A DNA stretch of 64,000 nucleotides. Origin: Gammaproteobacteria bacterium. Lineage in GTDB: Bacteria; Pseudomonadota; Gammaproteobacteria; Steroidobacterales; Steroidobacteraceae. The DNA lies in the NCBI GenBank assembly GCA_947469285.1, contig CANIOW010000004.1, positions 1-64,000 of the forward strand, read 5' to 3'. Below are positions 41,150 through 49,453 of the stretch, in pieces. A model generated the notes under the pieces. The model was not told where the DNA came from. It worked only from the letters and a program-made list of their open reading frames with translations, and ran no database searches. A program made the translations under genes and the position numbers. Numbering within the stretch: the stretch's first letter is position 1; each line of letters opens with the position of its first letter.

Positions 41150-42400
41150 TCAGCCCTTTCCCTGCGCGGCGCGGGCGGCACGCAATTGCTCGCGCTGCTC
41201 GGCCAGATGCGGCGGCAGGTGTTGATAGACATCGTCAAACATCAACGCGGGATCCAGACGCGGCCCTTCACTCAACGTGCCGAAAATACACGCCTCCTTC
41301 CAGGCCACCGTCACCTGCGCTTCCAGCTCTTCCAGCAGTGCCGTATGCCGCGGTTCGCTCCATTCCCCGAGCACGCAGAGATGCGCTTTCAGCCGCTCGA
41401 TGGGATCTCCGAGTGGCCAGCGCTCAGCTTCATCGCGCGGGCGATAACGCGCCGGGTCATCACTGGTCGAATGCGCCGAGGCGCGGTAAGTGACCAGCTC
41501 AATGAGCGTCGCGCCATGCCCTTTGCGTGCGCGCTCAGCCGCCCAACGGGTGACTGCATAGACCGCGAGAAAATCGTTGCCATCGACGCGCAGCCCTGGA
41601 ATGCCGTACCCGGGACCACGCGCGGCGAACGACGGCGAGTCGCCCGCGGCGCAACCCTGAAAGGTGGAAATAGCCCATTGGTTATTCACCACATTGAGAA
41701 TGACCGGCGCACGATAAGTGCTAGCAAACAGCAAAGCATGGTGAAAATCGGCGGCGGCGCTGGAACCCTCACCAATCCAGCTCGCAGCGATATGCTCCTC
41801 GCCCTTGATAGCAGCGGCCATGGCCCAACCCACTGCCTGCGGGAACTGCGTGGCGAGATTGCCGGAGATGGAAAACAGGCGCGCAGCGCTTGAGTGGTAC
41901 ATCACGGGCAATTGCCGGCCCTTGCACATGTCGCCGGTGTTCGACAGCAGCTGGTTCATCAGTGCGACCAGCGGCTGACCGCGCACCATTTGCAAACCTT
42001 GGTTGCGATACGCAGGAAATAGCATGTCGTGTGGCTCCAGTGCCATGGCCGCCGCCACCGACACCGCTTCCTCGCCAGTGCACTTCACGTAGAAGGAAAT
42101 GCGGCCCTGACGCTGCGTTTTTTGCATGCGCTCATCGAAAAGGCGCGTCAGCAGCATATGCCGCAGGCCGATCTGCAGCTCGGCGGGGTCTAAGTGGGGG
42201 TGCCAGGCACCCACCGCCTGGTGGGTGTTATCCAGCACCCGGACCAGCTGGGTCGCCAGCCCGGTCACCTCACTGGCGTTGACGGTAATCTCCGGACGCG
42301 GCACCGCGCCGGCGGCCGATAACTGCAGATAACTAAAATCGGGGGCTTCACCAGGGCGCGCAGGCGCACGGGGGATATGCAGGCGCGAGGGGCTGAGCAT
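41150..42400 (-). CDS. bkdA1: Branched-chain 2-oxo acid dehydrogenase E1 alpha
   Basis: 416 residues. The thiamine-diphosphate motif is GEGSSAAADFHHALLFAS through VNNQWAIS. ISFYVKCTGEEAVSVAAA, FPAYRNQG, HSSAARLFSISGNLATQFPQ and the regulatory-loop-like YRASAHSTSDDPARYRP are typical of E1 alpha of the branched-chain complex. It catalyses decarboxylation of the 2-oxo acids of Leu, Ile and Val. The ATG at 42400 has GGAGG nine bases upstream, so the longer frame to 42490 is unlikely. It is the first gene of the four-gene operon and is divergent from the Lrp-type regulator. Confidence 0.95.
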   Translation of the reverse strand: MLSPSRLHIPRAPARPGEAPDFSYLQLSAAGAVPRPEITVNASEVTGLATQLVRVLDNTHQAVGAWHPHLDPAELQIGLRHMLLTRLFDERMQKTQRQGRISFYVKCTGEEAVSVAAAMALEPHDMLFPAYRNQGLQMVRGQPLVALMNQLLSNTGDMCKGRQLPVMYHSSAARLFSISGNLATQFPQAVGWAMAAAIKGEEHIAASWIGEGSSAAADFHHALLFASTYRAPVILNVVNNQWAISTFQGCAAGDSPSFAARGPGYGIPGLRVDGNDFLAVYAVTRWAAERARKGHGATLIELVTYRASAHSTSDDPARYRPRDEAERWPLGDPIERLKAHLCVLGEWSEPRHTALLEELEAQVTVAWKEACIFGTLSEGPRLDPALMFDDVYQHLPPHLAEQREQLRAARAAQGKG

Positions 42401-42519
42401 TGACCGGTCCTCCACGAACGCGAGCGGGCTCGCATCGATTGGTTTTAGCGCGCAGGCGTGGCCCGCGGCCGCAAGATCAGCGTACGCCACAAACCCGGGA
42501 AAATTATGCCTCTTTGAAC

Positions 42520-42561
42520 CCAGATAAGGCGTATTAGTGGTATTTTTATCTACTTATCTGG
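42520..42561. promoter_or_regulatory. Inverted repeat, candidate Lrp/BkdR operator
   Basis: CCAGATAAG (42520-42528) and CTTATCTGG (42553-42561) form a perfect 9-bp inverted repeat, 33 bases centre to centre (about three helical turns). An extra TTATCTA copy lies inside. It sits in an AT-rich stretch between the divergent bkd operon and the Lrp-type gene. The regulator of the adjacent gene is the likely ligand; that is inference. Confidence 0.6.
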
Positions 42562-42579
42562 CTTTATTGAGAAATTGAA

Positions 42580-43071
42580 ATGCCTTCATTAGATAAAACC
42601 GACTTAAAAATACTCGATGCCTTGCAAAAAAACGGCGCGCGCTCAACGGCCGATATCGCCCAGGCCGCCGGTATTTCACAGTCCCCTTGCTGGCGGCGCA
42701 TTAGCCTGCTGGAGGAATCCGGCGTCATCCGCCGCCGGGTGGCACTGCTGGACCGGCACCAGTTGGGGCTGTCGGTGATGGTGTTCGCCAGCGTCAAGCT
42801 CGCCAGCCACGGCTGGCAATCGCTGCCCACTTTCAAACAGCAGGTAGTGTCGTTTCCCGAAGTGATCCAGTGCTTTCTGGTGATGGGCGACACCGACTTC
42901 GTGTTGCTGGTCGCCACGCCCACCATCGAGGACTACAACCTGTTCATCCAAAAAAGGCTGTCGCAGGTACCCGGGGTGCAGTCGATTGAATCGCGGATCG
43001 TGCTCGAGGAAACCAAGAACACCACCGAACTGCCGCTCGAGCTACTGCGGCCAAACACCGCCGAACGCTAA
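42580..43071 (+). CDS. Lrp/AsnC family regulator, probable BkdR
   Basis: 163 residues. The N-terminal helix-turn-helix is LDKTDLKILDALQKNGARST followed by IAQAAGISQSPCWRRISLLE. A RAM (ACT-like) effector domain covers about residues 65-150 (VIQCFLVMGDTDFVLLVATP, VPGVQSIESRIVLEE). Divergence from the branched-chain dehydrogenase operon suggests it is its activator, responding to branched-chain amino acids, as BkdR does in Pseudomonas; the family is established, the role inferred. The inverted repeat at 42520-42561 ends about 20 bases before its ATG. Confidence 0.92.
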   Translation: MPSLDKTDLKILDALQKNGARSTADIAQAAGISQSPCWRRISLLEESGVIRRRVALLDRHQLGLSVMVFASVKLASHGWQSLPTFKQQVVSFPEVIQCFLVMGDTDFVLLVATPTIEDYNLFIQKRLSQVPGVQSIESRIVLEETKNTTELPLELLRPNTAER

Positions 43072-43159
43072 CCCGACGGCGCAGCCACCAAAACGGCCGC
43101 CGCCACCCTGCTCAAAAAAGCGCTTGCCAAACCCGCCCACCGTTGTTCCACGCAAAATG

Positions 43160-43168
43160 TTATCCACG
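43160..43168 (+). promoter_or_regulatory. DnaA box, one mismatch
   Basis: TTATCCACG differs from the consensus TTATCCACA only at the last base. It lies 89 bases after the Lrp-type gene. Confidence 0.55.
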
Positions 43169-43374
43169 GTCTTTTTCGAAACAAGCACTTACACTCAAAA
43201 CCCACCATCAAGATCAGGTCTAGCGTGTAACTCGACCGTAATATTTGCCGATAAAACACGCTAACCGATTGATTTTAAAGGCGCGCAAATCCCCCGCACA
43301 AAAAATGGGCAGGGACGCACAAAAACTCAGCGGGACGTACACTGACGCGTATTCTGCCCCCTTCGTCCACAGAG

Positions 43375-43383
43375 TTATCCACA
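43375..43383 (+). promoter_or_regulatory. Perfect DnaA box next to the priA start codon
   Basis: TTATCCACA is an exact consensus match ending two bases before the priA ATG, so it overlaps the place of the ribosome binding site. Bound DnaA could reduce priA expression; this is inference. Confidence 0.6.
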
Positions 43384-43385
43384 GG

Positions 43386-45617
43386 ATGAGTGGACCACCC
43401 ACCTGCTTCTTGCGTGTCGCCATCGACACGCCGCTACGTCGAACCTTCGACTACCTGCCCCCGGACGGGGACCCGCCCGCGGGCGGGTGGGCGCCCGGAC
43501 TGCGTCTGGCCGTACCGTTCAGCCGGGGAGAAGTGGTCGGAGTGCTGCTCGAGGCCGTCACTAGCTCGGCGGTCCCGCCGGCGAAACTACGGCGCGCGCT
43601 GGCCGTGCTCGATGCCACCCCCCTCCTCGATGCCGTGACGCTGGGCCTGTTGCGCTGGGCGGCGGAGTACTACCACCACCCCATCGGCGAGGTCTTCGCC
43701 ACCGCGCTACCGGTGCTGCTACGGCAGGGACGCGCCGCGCAAGGCGTACGCACCTGCTGGTGGCTCAGTGCAGCGGGCGCTGCGGCCTTGACCGGCACAG
43801 CGCAACCGCCAGTGCGCCTTGGCACGCGCCAACGCGCAGCACTGCAGCGGCTGCAGGCCGCCACCGACGGCCTCGACCACGACGCCTACGCTGCACTCGC
43901 GGTAGCGGACCGGGCGGCGCTACGCGAGGCCGTAGACCGCGGATGGGCACGGACCGACGAACAGGCGCCGCGGCGTCCCGCCATGCTGGCGACACCAGTC
44001 ACCGCCCAACGGCCGGTACCCACCGCCGCCCAAGCGACCGCCCTCACCACCATCGCCGCTGCGGGGCCAGGATTTCAACCGTTTTTGCTACAAGGGGTGA
44101 CCGGTAGCGGCAAGACCGAGGTCTACCTGCGGTTACTCGAAGCAGTGCTGGAACGCGGCCAACAAGGATTGGTGCTGGTGCCGGAGATCGGCCTGACACC
44201 GCAGCTGGTGAGTCGCTTTCGCGCGCGCCTTGGCACGACACTGTCCGTGCTGCATTCGGCGCTCAGCGATACCGAAAGGCTGGCCGCCTGGCGCGCGGCA
44301 CGCGAAGGCCGTGCCGGCGTGGTTATCGGCACCCGCAGCGCAGTCTTCACGCCCCTTGATCGGCTTGGACTGGTGATCGTCGATGAAGAACACGACGGCA
44401 GCTACAAGCAGCAAGATGGCTGGCGGTATTCCGCGCGTGACCTGGCCGTGGCCCGGGCCCAACGGGCCGGCGTGCCAGTGGTGCTGGGGACCGCCACGCC
44501 AGCGCTGGAGACCCTGTGGAATGCACGTCAGGGCCGCTACCAACTACTGACCCTGCCGGTCCGTGCTGGAGCAGCCGGCGCGCCACGGTTGGGGCTTATC
44601 GATCTGCGCCGAGAGCCCAAACACCAGGGTTTGGCCACCGCTGCGGTGCTGGCGATGCAACGCCACCTCGCCGCCGGTAATCAGGTGCTGCTGTACTTGA
44701 ACCGGCGTGGCTTCGCGCCCACCCTGTTTTGCAACAACTGCGGCTGGACGGCCCCGTGCCGGCGCTGCGATGCACGAATGACGGTGCATTTGCACCCCGC
44801 GGGACTGACGTGCCACCACTGCGGCTTAGAAGACACCCTACCGTATGCCTGCCCGACCTGCAGCCACGAAGTATCGCCCGTGGGCCAAGGGACTGAGCGG
44901 ATCGAACAACTGCTGACCGACCAGTTCCCCGGCATCGAAATCCTACGCATCGACCGCGACACCATCCGCCGTCGAGGCGAACTGGACGCGGCACTCGAGC
45001 GCGTGCGGGAAGGCCATGCACGCATCCTCATCGGCACGCAGATGCTGGCCAAAGGCCACGACTTCCCGGAAGTCACGCTGGTGGTGGTGCTGAATGCCGA
45101 TCAGGGTCTGTTCGGCACCGACTTCCGCGCCGCCGAACGCCTCGCACAAACTCTGACCCAAGTGGCTGGACGCGCCGGACGCGCCGAACGCCCGGGCGAA
45201 GTCTTGGTGCAGACCGGCTTCCCCGACCACCCGCTGCTGGCGCGCTGGCTGGAGGGCGGCTACGACGCCTTTGCCACGGCGGCACTGGCTGAACGCGAAG
45301 CGGCCGGTTGGCCGCCGTATTCCAGACTGGTGGTGCTGCGCGCAGAAAGCGAAGACGAAGGTGCCGCCCTGGCGTTCCTGCGTGCCGCCCGCGAGGCCGC
45401 CAACGCGCTACCGAATAGCGGCGTGCGACTACTCGGGCCGGCCCCGGCGTTGATGGAACGGCGCGCCGGGCGTTTTCGCGCCCAGCTACTGCTGGAAAGC
45501 GTGCAACGCGGGGCCCTGCACCAGCTGCTGGGGGCGTGGTTGCCACTGGTGGAAGCCCTGCCACGACCCAAGCGCGTGCGCTATGCGCTCGACGTAGACC
45601 CGATCGAAGTCGCCTGA
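43386..45617 (+). CDS. priA: Primosomal protein N', replication restart helicase
   Basis: 743 residues. The N-terminal DNA-binding domain (VAIDTPLRRTFDYLPP) is followed by a superfamily 2 helicase with GVTGSGKTEVYLRLLE (Walker A), VIVDEEHDGSYKQQ (DEEH box), GTATPALETL, and the zinc-binding region with eight cysteines (LFCNNCGWTAPCRRCD, LTCHHCGLE, YACPTCSHE). Then GTQMLAKGHDFPEVTLVVV and VAGRAGRAERPGEV. PriA reloads the replisome at stalled forks. The ATG at 43386 begins just before the conserved N-terminus; the frame reaches 43245 but that part is not conserved. Confidence 0.95.
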   Translation: MSGPPTCFLRVAIDTPLRRTFDYLPPDGDPPAGGWAPGLRLAVPFSRGEVVGVLLEAVTSSAVPPAKLRRALAVLDATPLLDAVTLGLLRWAAEYYHHPIGEVFATALPVLLRQGRAAQGVRTCWWLSAAGAAALTGTAQPPVRLGTRQRAALQRLQAATDGLDHDAYAALAVADRAALREAVDRGWARTDEQAPRRPAMLATPVTAQRPVPTAAQATALTTIAAAGPGFQPFLLQGVTGSGKTEVYLRLLEAVLERGQQGLVLVPEIGLTPQLVSRFRARLGTTLSVLHSALSDTERLAAWRAAREGRAGVVIGTRSAVFTPLDRLGLVIVDEEHDGSYKQQDGWRYSARDLAVARAQRAGVPVVLGTATPALETLWNARQGRYQLLTLPVRAGAAGAPRLGLIDLRREPKHQGLATAAVLAMQRHLAAGNQVLLYLNRRGFAPTLFCNNCGWTAPCRRCDARMTVHLHPAGLTCHHCGLEDTLPYACPTCSHEVSPVGQGTERIEQLLTDQFPGIEILRIDRDTIRRRGELDAALERVREGHARILIGTQMLAKGHDFPEVTLVVVLNADQGLFGTDFRAAERLAQTLTQVAGRAGRAERPGEVLVQTGFPDHPLLARWLEGGYDAFATAALAEREAAGWPPYSRLVVLRAESEDEGAALAFLRAAREAANALPNSGVRLLGPAPALMERRAGRFRAQLLLESVQRGALHQLLGAWLPLVEALPRPKRVRYALDVDPIEVA

Positions 45618-45660
45618 AGCGCCACCCCACCCCGTGGAAGCGCGCTGGCTGGCGCTGCGT

Positions 45661-46170
45661 CTAGTGCTGCTGGCGATGCCAGCGCTGAATTTCTGCGCGC
45701 GTGAGCTGGCCATTTTTGTCGGTGTCCATCGCGGCAAAATGCCCGGCCAGCATGGGCAGGGTCTCGGCCTCCTCCGCCGACAACGTGCCATTGTGGTCTT
45801 TATCCGCCTGTTTCCAACGCTCGGCCATGGCACCCGCCATCCGGCCCTGCGCGTGGCCGTGCATCTGGCCGTGCATGACGGCCATCACGTTCGCATGGCC
45901 GGCATCCGCCTCCTCGCGCGTCACCGTCCCATCGTGGTTGGCATCCACCTGGTCAAACAATTGCTCTATGTGGGCGCGAGTCATCGCATCAAACTCAGCA
46001 CGGGTCACCGCACCATCGCCATCGGTGTCCGCCATTCGGAACATCTCGCCGGGCCCGCCACACCCTGCACTCTCGTGCGGTGGGCACTCGGGACCCGCGG
46101 CACGGGCACCGGCGAAGGACAACAGCAGCACGGCCGACAGGCCGGATACCAGCAGAATCTTCTGAAGCAT
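45661..46170 (-). CDS. EF-hand calcium-binding protein, exported
   Basis: 169 residues with a signal peptide (LLVSGLSAVLLLSFAGARA) and four EF-hand loops: DTDGDGAVTRAEF, DANHDGTVTREEA, DKDHNGTLSAEEA and DTDKNGQLTRAEI, each with Asp/Asn ligands and the terminal Glu. A His/Met-rich stretch (HANVMAVMHGQMHGHAQG) separates pairs two and three and could bind copper or another metal. It is probably a periplasmic calcium-binding or buffering protein; partners are unknown. It converges on priA and is divergent from argS. Confidence 0.92.
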   Translation of the reverse strand: MLQKILLVSGLSAVLLLSFAGARAAGPECPPHESAGCGGPGEMFRMADTDGDGAVTRAEFDAMTRAHIEQLFDQVDANHDGTVTREEADAGHANVMAVMHGQMHGHAQGRMAGAMAERWKQADKDHNGTLSAEEAETLPMLAGHFAAMDTDKNGQLTRAEIQRWHRQQH

Positions 46171-46351
46171 GCGCGGGACTCCTCAATAACCATCTAGCAG
46201 AATATGAGCTTCGACCCAGCAACAGTAACGAAGGTTCCGTGCGCTGCTGTCGGTGCGGTATCGACCACTGGGCGGCGAATACGCGCGAACCGGCATTCGA
46301 CGCCAACCTTCCATTACACTACGCGCCTTGTCCACTGTTGGGGCCAACCCG

Positions 46352-48124
46352 TTGAAAAGCCTAGTCGAGTCACTGATGGCCCAAGCCCTGGCGGCGCTCG
46401 AGGCCGGCACCCTCCCCGAGGAGCTGCAGACAGGCGCCGGCCTGGTACCGGCCGATATTGAGCGGACCCGCGATGCGCGCAACGGCCATTTCGCCTGCAC
46501 CCTTGCCTTACGTCTGGCCAAGACCGCCAAGAAAAACCCGCGGCAGCTCGCCACCGCACTCGTGGCCGCCCTGCCGCCGCACGCGGACGTCACCCACGTA
46601 GAGATCGCCGGCCCAGGCTTCATCAACTTCTTCATTGCACCCGCCGCTTGGCAAGGCGTCGTGCCCACCGTGCTGGCCCAACGCGAAGCCTATGGCTGCA
46701 GCAAGCAGGGGGCTGGCAAACGCGCACTGGTCGAGTTTGTCTCAGCGAACCCGACCGGTCCCTTGCATGTCGGCCATGGACGGCATGCCGCCTTCGGCGC
46801 CACGCTGGCCAATTTGCTGGCCGCTGCCGGCTGGCAGGTGCACCGCGAGTACTACATCAACGACGCCGGTCGGCAAATGGAAATTCTGGCGGCCTCCACT
46901 TGGCTGCGCTATCTGCAGGCCCGTGGCGAACAACTCACCTTCCCCAGCAACGGTTACCGCGGTGACTACCTGCTGCCCATCGCGGCCAAGCTGGAAGCGC
47001 GCGCCGGGGCCACGCTCCACCGTTCCAGCGCAGAGGTCTTCAGCGGGCTGCCGCCAGATGAGCCGGAAGGCGGCAATAAAGACGACTACATCGACGCAGT
47101 CATTGTTCGCGCGCATGCCTTGCTCGGTGAAGCCGGCTTTCGACTGGCGCTGGACGTAGCGCTCGAGGACATTCTGGGCGACATCCGCGAAGACCTCGCC
47201 GCCTTCGGCGTGGTTTATGACCGCTGGTACAGCGAACGCAGCCTGTCGACCGAGGGCGCCATTGATCGTGCCTTAAACCGCCTGCAGACGCAGGGCCATG
47301 TGTATGCAAAAGATGGTGCGCTGTGGTTCAAAGCCACTGCATTTGGCGACGAAAAAGACCGCGTGGTTGTGCGTGAGAATGGCGTGAAAACCTATTTCGC
47401 CTCCGACATCGCCTACCACCTGGAAAAGCGCGAACGTGGCTTTGACCTGCTGCTCGACATCTTGGGCGCCGACCATCATGGTTACATCGCCCGCGTGCGC
47501 GCGGGCCTTGAAGCCATGGGCGAACCCGGTGACAGCCTCGAAGTGCGTCTGGTGCAATTCGTGACGTTATTCCGCGGCGAGGAAAAAGTGCAGATGTCGA
47601 CGCGCAGCGGCGAATTCATCACGCTGCGCCAACTGCGCGCCGAAGTGGGCAACGACGCCTGCCGCTTCTACTACGTGATGCGCAGCAACGACCAGCATCT
47701 GGATTTTGATCTCGAGCTGGCAAAGACACGCAGCAATGACAACCCGGTGTACTACATCCAATATGCGCATGCGCGCGTCAGCAGTGTGCTGCGGCAACTC
47801 GCCGATCGCGGACTGGAGCACGACATAGCGGCGGGTCTGGCTGGCCTGCGGCAACTGACCGAGCCGCAAGAGCAGTTACTGGCGGCCACACTGGCGCAGT
47901 ACCCCGAGCTGATCGACAGCGCCGCCACCCAGCGTGCACCGCATCTGCTGGTGCACTACCTCCGTGAACTGGCCACCAGCTTTCATAGTTACTACAACGC
48001 CCACGCCTTCATCGTCGATGACCCCAGCCTGCGCCATGCACGGCTAACACTCGTGCTCGCCACGCGGCAAGTGCTGCGCAACGGGCTAGGCATTCTCGGC
48101 GTCACCGCCCCGGAGACCATGTGA
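46352..48124 (+). CDS. argS: Arginyl-tRNA synthetase
   Basis: 590 residues, class I. The N-terminal Add-1 domain includes VEIAGPGFINFFIAP; the HIGH motif is GPLHVGHGRHAA; YYINDAGRQME and the KMSKS counterpart KVQMSTRSGEFITL follow; the anticodon-binding helical domain has VYYIQYAHARVSSVLRQL. It charges tRNA-Arg. The TTG at 46352 (reading as Met-Lys-Ser-Leu-Val) matches the usual ArgS N-terminus. The frame extends to 46253 without similarity. It overlaps the SPOR gene by four bases. Confidence 0.95.
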   Translation: MKSLVESLMAQALAALEAGTLPEELQTGAGLVPADIERTRDARNGHFACTLALRLAKTAKKNPRQLATALVAALPPHADVTHVEIAGPGFINFFIAPAAWQGVVPTVLAQREAYGCSKQGAGKRALVEFVSANPTGPLHVGHGRHAAFGATLANLLAAAGWQVHREYYINDAGRQMEILAASTWLRYLQARGEQLTFPSNGYRGDYLLPIAAKLEARAGATLHRSSAEVFSGLPPDEPEGGNKDDYIDAVIVRAHALLGEAGFRLALDVALEDILGDIREDLAAFGVVYDRWYSERSLSTEGAIDRALNRLQTQGHVYAKDGALWFKATAFGDEKDRVVVRENGVKTYFASDIAYHLEKRERGFDLLLDILGADHHGYIARVRAGLEAMGEPGDSLEVRLVQFVTLFRGEEKVQMSTRSGEFITLRQLRAEVGNDACRFYYVMRSNDQHLDFDLELAKTRSNDNPVYYIQYAHARVSSVLRQLADRGLEHDIAAGLAGLRQLTEPQEQLLAATLAQYPELIDSAATQRAPHLLVHYLRELATSFHSYYNAHAFIVDDPSLRHARLTLVLATRQVLRNGLGILGVTAPETM

Positions 48125-48699
48125 GCACCACGGGCCGCGACTATCGCAAAGCGCGCGCACCCCGCGAAAACGGGATTTTCAATGGCGCTGGTGGCTTAGT
48201 GATTGGCCTAACCCTGGGCGGATTGGGCGCGTTCTTCGCCTACCAGCGCGGTCACGAGGCCGGCATCGCCAGCATCCGGCAGGCGCAACCGATGAAACCC
48301 GCCAGCCAACGCGCCACTGAAGCGGCCGAGGCGACGACCAATGCCCCGCCAGTCGAAACCATCGACTACACGTTTTACGAGCGACTGAAGCACCAGAACG
48401 TCGAAATACCGGAAGACGCAGCTCCGGCCGGCACCGTCAGTCCGTTGCCAGTGCCACAGCCCGGGATGTACCAAATTCAGGTTGGCAGCTTCCCGCAGAA
48501 AGACGTGGGAGACCGCATGCGCGCCACGCTGGCGCTGCAGGGCATTGAATCCACGCTGCAACCGGTGTTGGTGGACGGTCGCACCTGGCACCGCGTCATT
48601 ATTGGGCCGGTGAGCAACCCCAAGGAAGTGAGCCGGGTGCGGGACAAGCTGCTGCGGATGGGGCTGGCTCCGCCCGTCATTAACCGCGTCGGCGACTGA
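48121..48699 (+). CDS. SPOR-domain protein (FtsN-like), membrane-anchored
   Basis: 192 residues. One transmembrane helix (GLVIGLTLGGLGAFFAYQ, about 27-44) is followed by a variable linker and a C-terminal SPOR domain (MYQIQVGSFPQKDVGDRMRA, GRTWHRVIIGPVSNPKEVSR). SPOR domains bind denuded peptidoglycan at the septum. Proteins of this layout downstream of argS are common in Gammaproteobacteria and act in cell division. The GTG start at 48121 overlaps the argS stop in ATGTGA, implying coupling. Confidence 0.93.
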   Translation: MSTTGRDYRKARAPRENGIFNGAGGLVIGLTLGGLGAFFAYQRGHEAGIASIRQAQPMKPASQRATEAAEATTNAPPVETIDYTFYERLKHQNVEIPEDAAPAGTVSPLPVPQPGMYQIQVGSFPQKDVGDRMRATLALQGIESTLQPVLVDGRTWHRVIIGPVSNPKEVSRVRDKLLRMGLAPPVINRVGD

Positions 48700-48852
48700 G
48701 CCGCCAAGGGTCACCGGTGAAGGCGTTACCGCCCTATAAGCCTGTGATTTATGAGTGTTGTTTTTTCACACTTCTCTAACTATTTGGCGCATATTTGGTC
48801 CTGATACCGCTCCAATAAAAAATGGTATGCCCTCATTAAACAAATCAGCGCC

Positions 48853-49143
48853 ATTCCCTACCTGTTGCTCGCGCTTAAGTCGCAGCCAGCGACCGTGTCG
48901 TTTTTAATTCTGACGTGGCGTCTCAACGGACTGGGAGGGGAACGTCAATGTAGGGATCGGATTTACGACCTAGAAAAAGCAGGCTTACTGATCACCGGCA
49001 AAGCGCTCCGGCTAGACCGCCGGGAGAAATCGGTGGAACTCACGGACGCGGGCCTGAACTATTTGCGCCACTTCGAAGGCACCATTCATCAGGCCGTCGC
49101 GGAAAGCGGCTCCCAACAGCTGCTGGCCGCTACGACGTTGTAA
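48853..49143 (+). CDS. Small winged-helix-like protein, start uncertain
   Basis: About 92-96 residues. There is no ATG: TTG at 48865, CTG at 48862 and ATT at 48853 are the candidates, and the frame upstream is closed by a TGA at 48802. The sequence GERQCRDRIYDLEKAGLLIT followed by VELTDAGLNYLRHFEGT looks like a winged-helix recognition helix and wing. The family is not identified. It overlaps the convergent gene at 49130-49453 by 14 bases. The weak start and the 150-base AT-richer leader make it uncertain. Confidence 0.45.
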   Translation: MPYLLLALKSQPATVSFLILTWRLNGLGGERQCRDRIYDLEKAGLLITGKALRLDRREKSVELTDAGLNYLRHFEGTIHQAVAESGSQQLLAATTL

Positions 49144-49453
49144 GCCGCAAGGCCTCCTCGGCCAGGGCATTACGCAGCGCCACCTGACCCCGCGAGGACA
49201 GGGAAAATATTTTCTCACGGCCGTCGCCACGCGCGCCTTCACGCACCTCAATCCAGCCACGTAGATAGAATTCATTCAGCACGCGACTGGCTACCGCATG
49301 GGAGCCCACTCCCCCAGTGCGAAAAGCCGACAAAATTTGCTGCTTCGCCTGCCCAGAATGACGCGCGAGGATGCATCCCGCGGCCAGCCAACGAACGTCC
49401 ATTATCAGACCGGCAGGGTCATTATGTCCGTCCAGCAATTCCATGGTGCGCAT
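49130..49453 (-). CDS. Small winged-helix-like regulator
   Basis: 107 residues, all that is visible being a DNA-binding-like domain: AKQQILSAFRTGGVGSHAVA, SRVLNEFYLRGWIEVREG, then a basic wing (ARGDGREKIFSLSSRGQVAL). It overlaps the LuxR-type gene by 32 bases and is probably coexpressed with it. The start may be the ATG at 49453 or the one at 49444. I do not recognise the family, but its size and fold are similar to the protein encoded opposite it. Confidence 0.6.
   Translation of the reverse strand: MRTMELLDGHNDPAGLIMDVRWLAAGCILARHSGQAKQQILSAFRTGGVGSHAVASRVLNEFYLRGWIEVREGARGDGREKIFSLSSRGQVALRNALAEEALRLTTS

Larger units (their letters stand above)
43072..43385. other. Gene-free gap upstream of priA with two DnaA boxes
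   Basis: 314 bases with no credible gene; the priA frame is open through part of it, but without conserved sequence. It contains two TTATCCAC-type DnaA boxes 215 bases apart, and moderately AT-rich patches such as the one near 43265. It probably holds the priA promoter. I do not see the box cluster and AT-rich unwinding element expected of a full oriC. Confidence 0.55.

Noticed and set aside
43072-43385. Chromosomal origin oriC
   Set aside because: Only two DnaA boxes, no cluster, no clear AT-rich unwinding element, and no dnaA, dnaN or parAB genes nearby.
43245-43385. Longer PriA N-terminus
   Set aside because: The frame is open but starts at a non-ATG codon, is basic and unlike PriA, and the conserved N-terminus begins after the ATG at 43386.
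45618-45656. Hairpin terminator between priA and the EF-hand gene
   Set aside because: AGCGCCA and TGGCGCT can pair, but the loop is 25 bases long and there is no T-tract.
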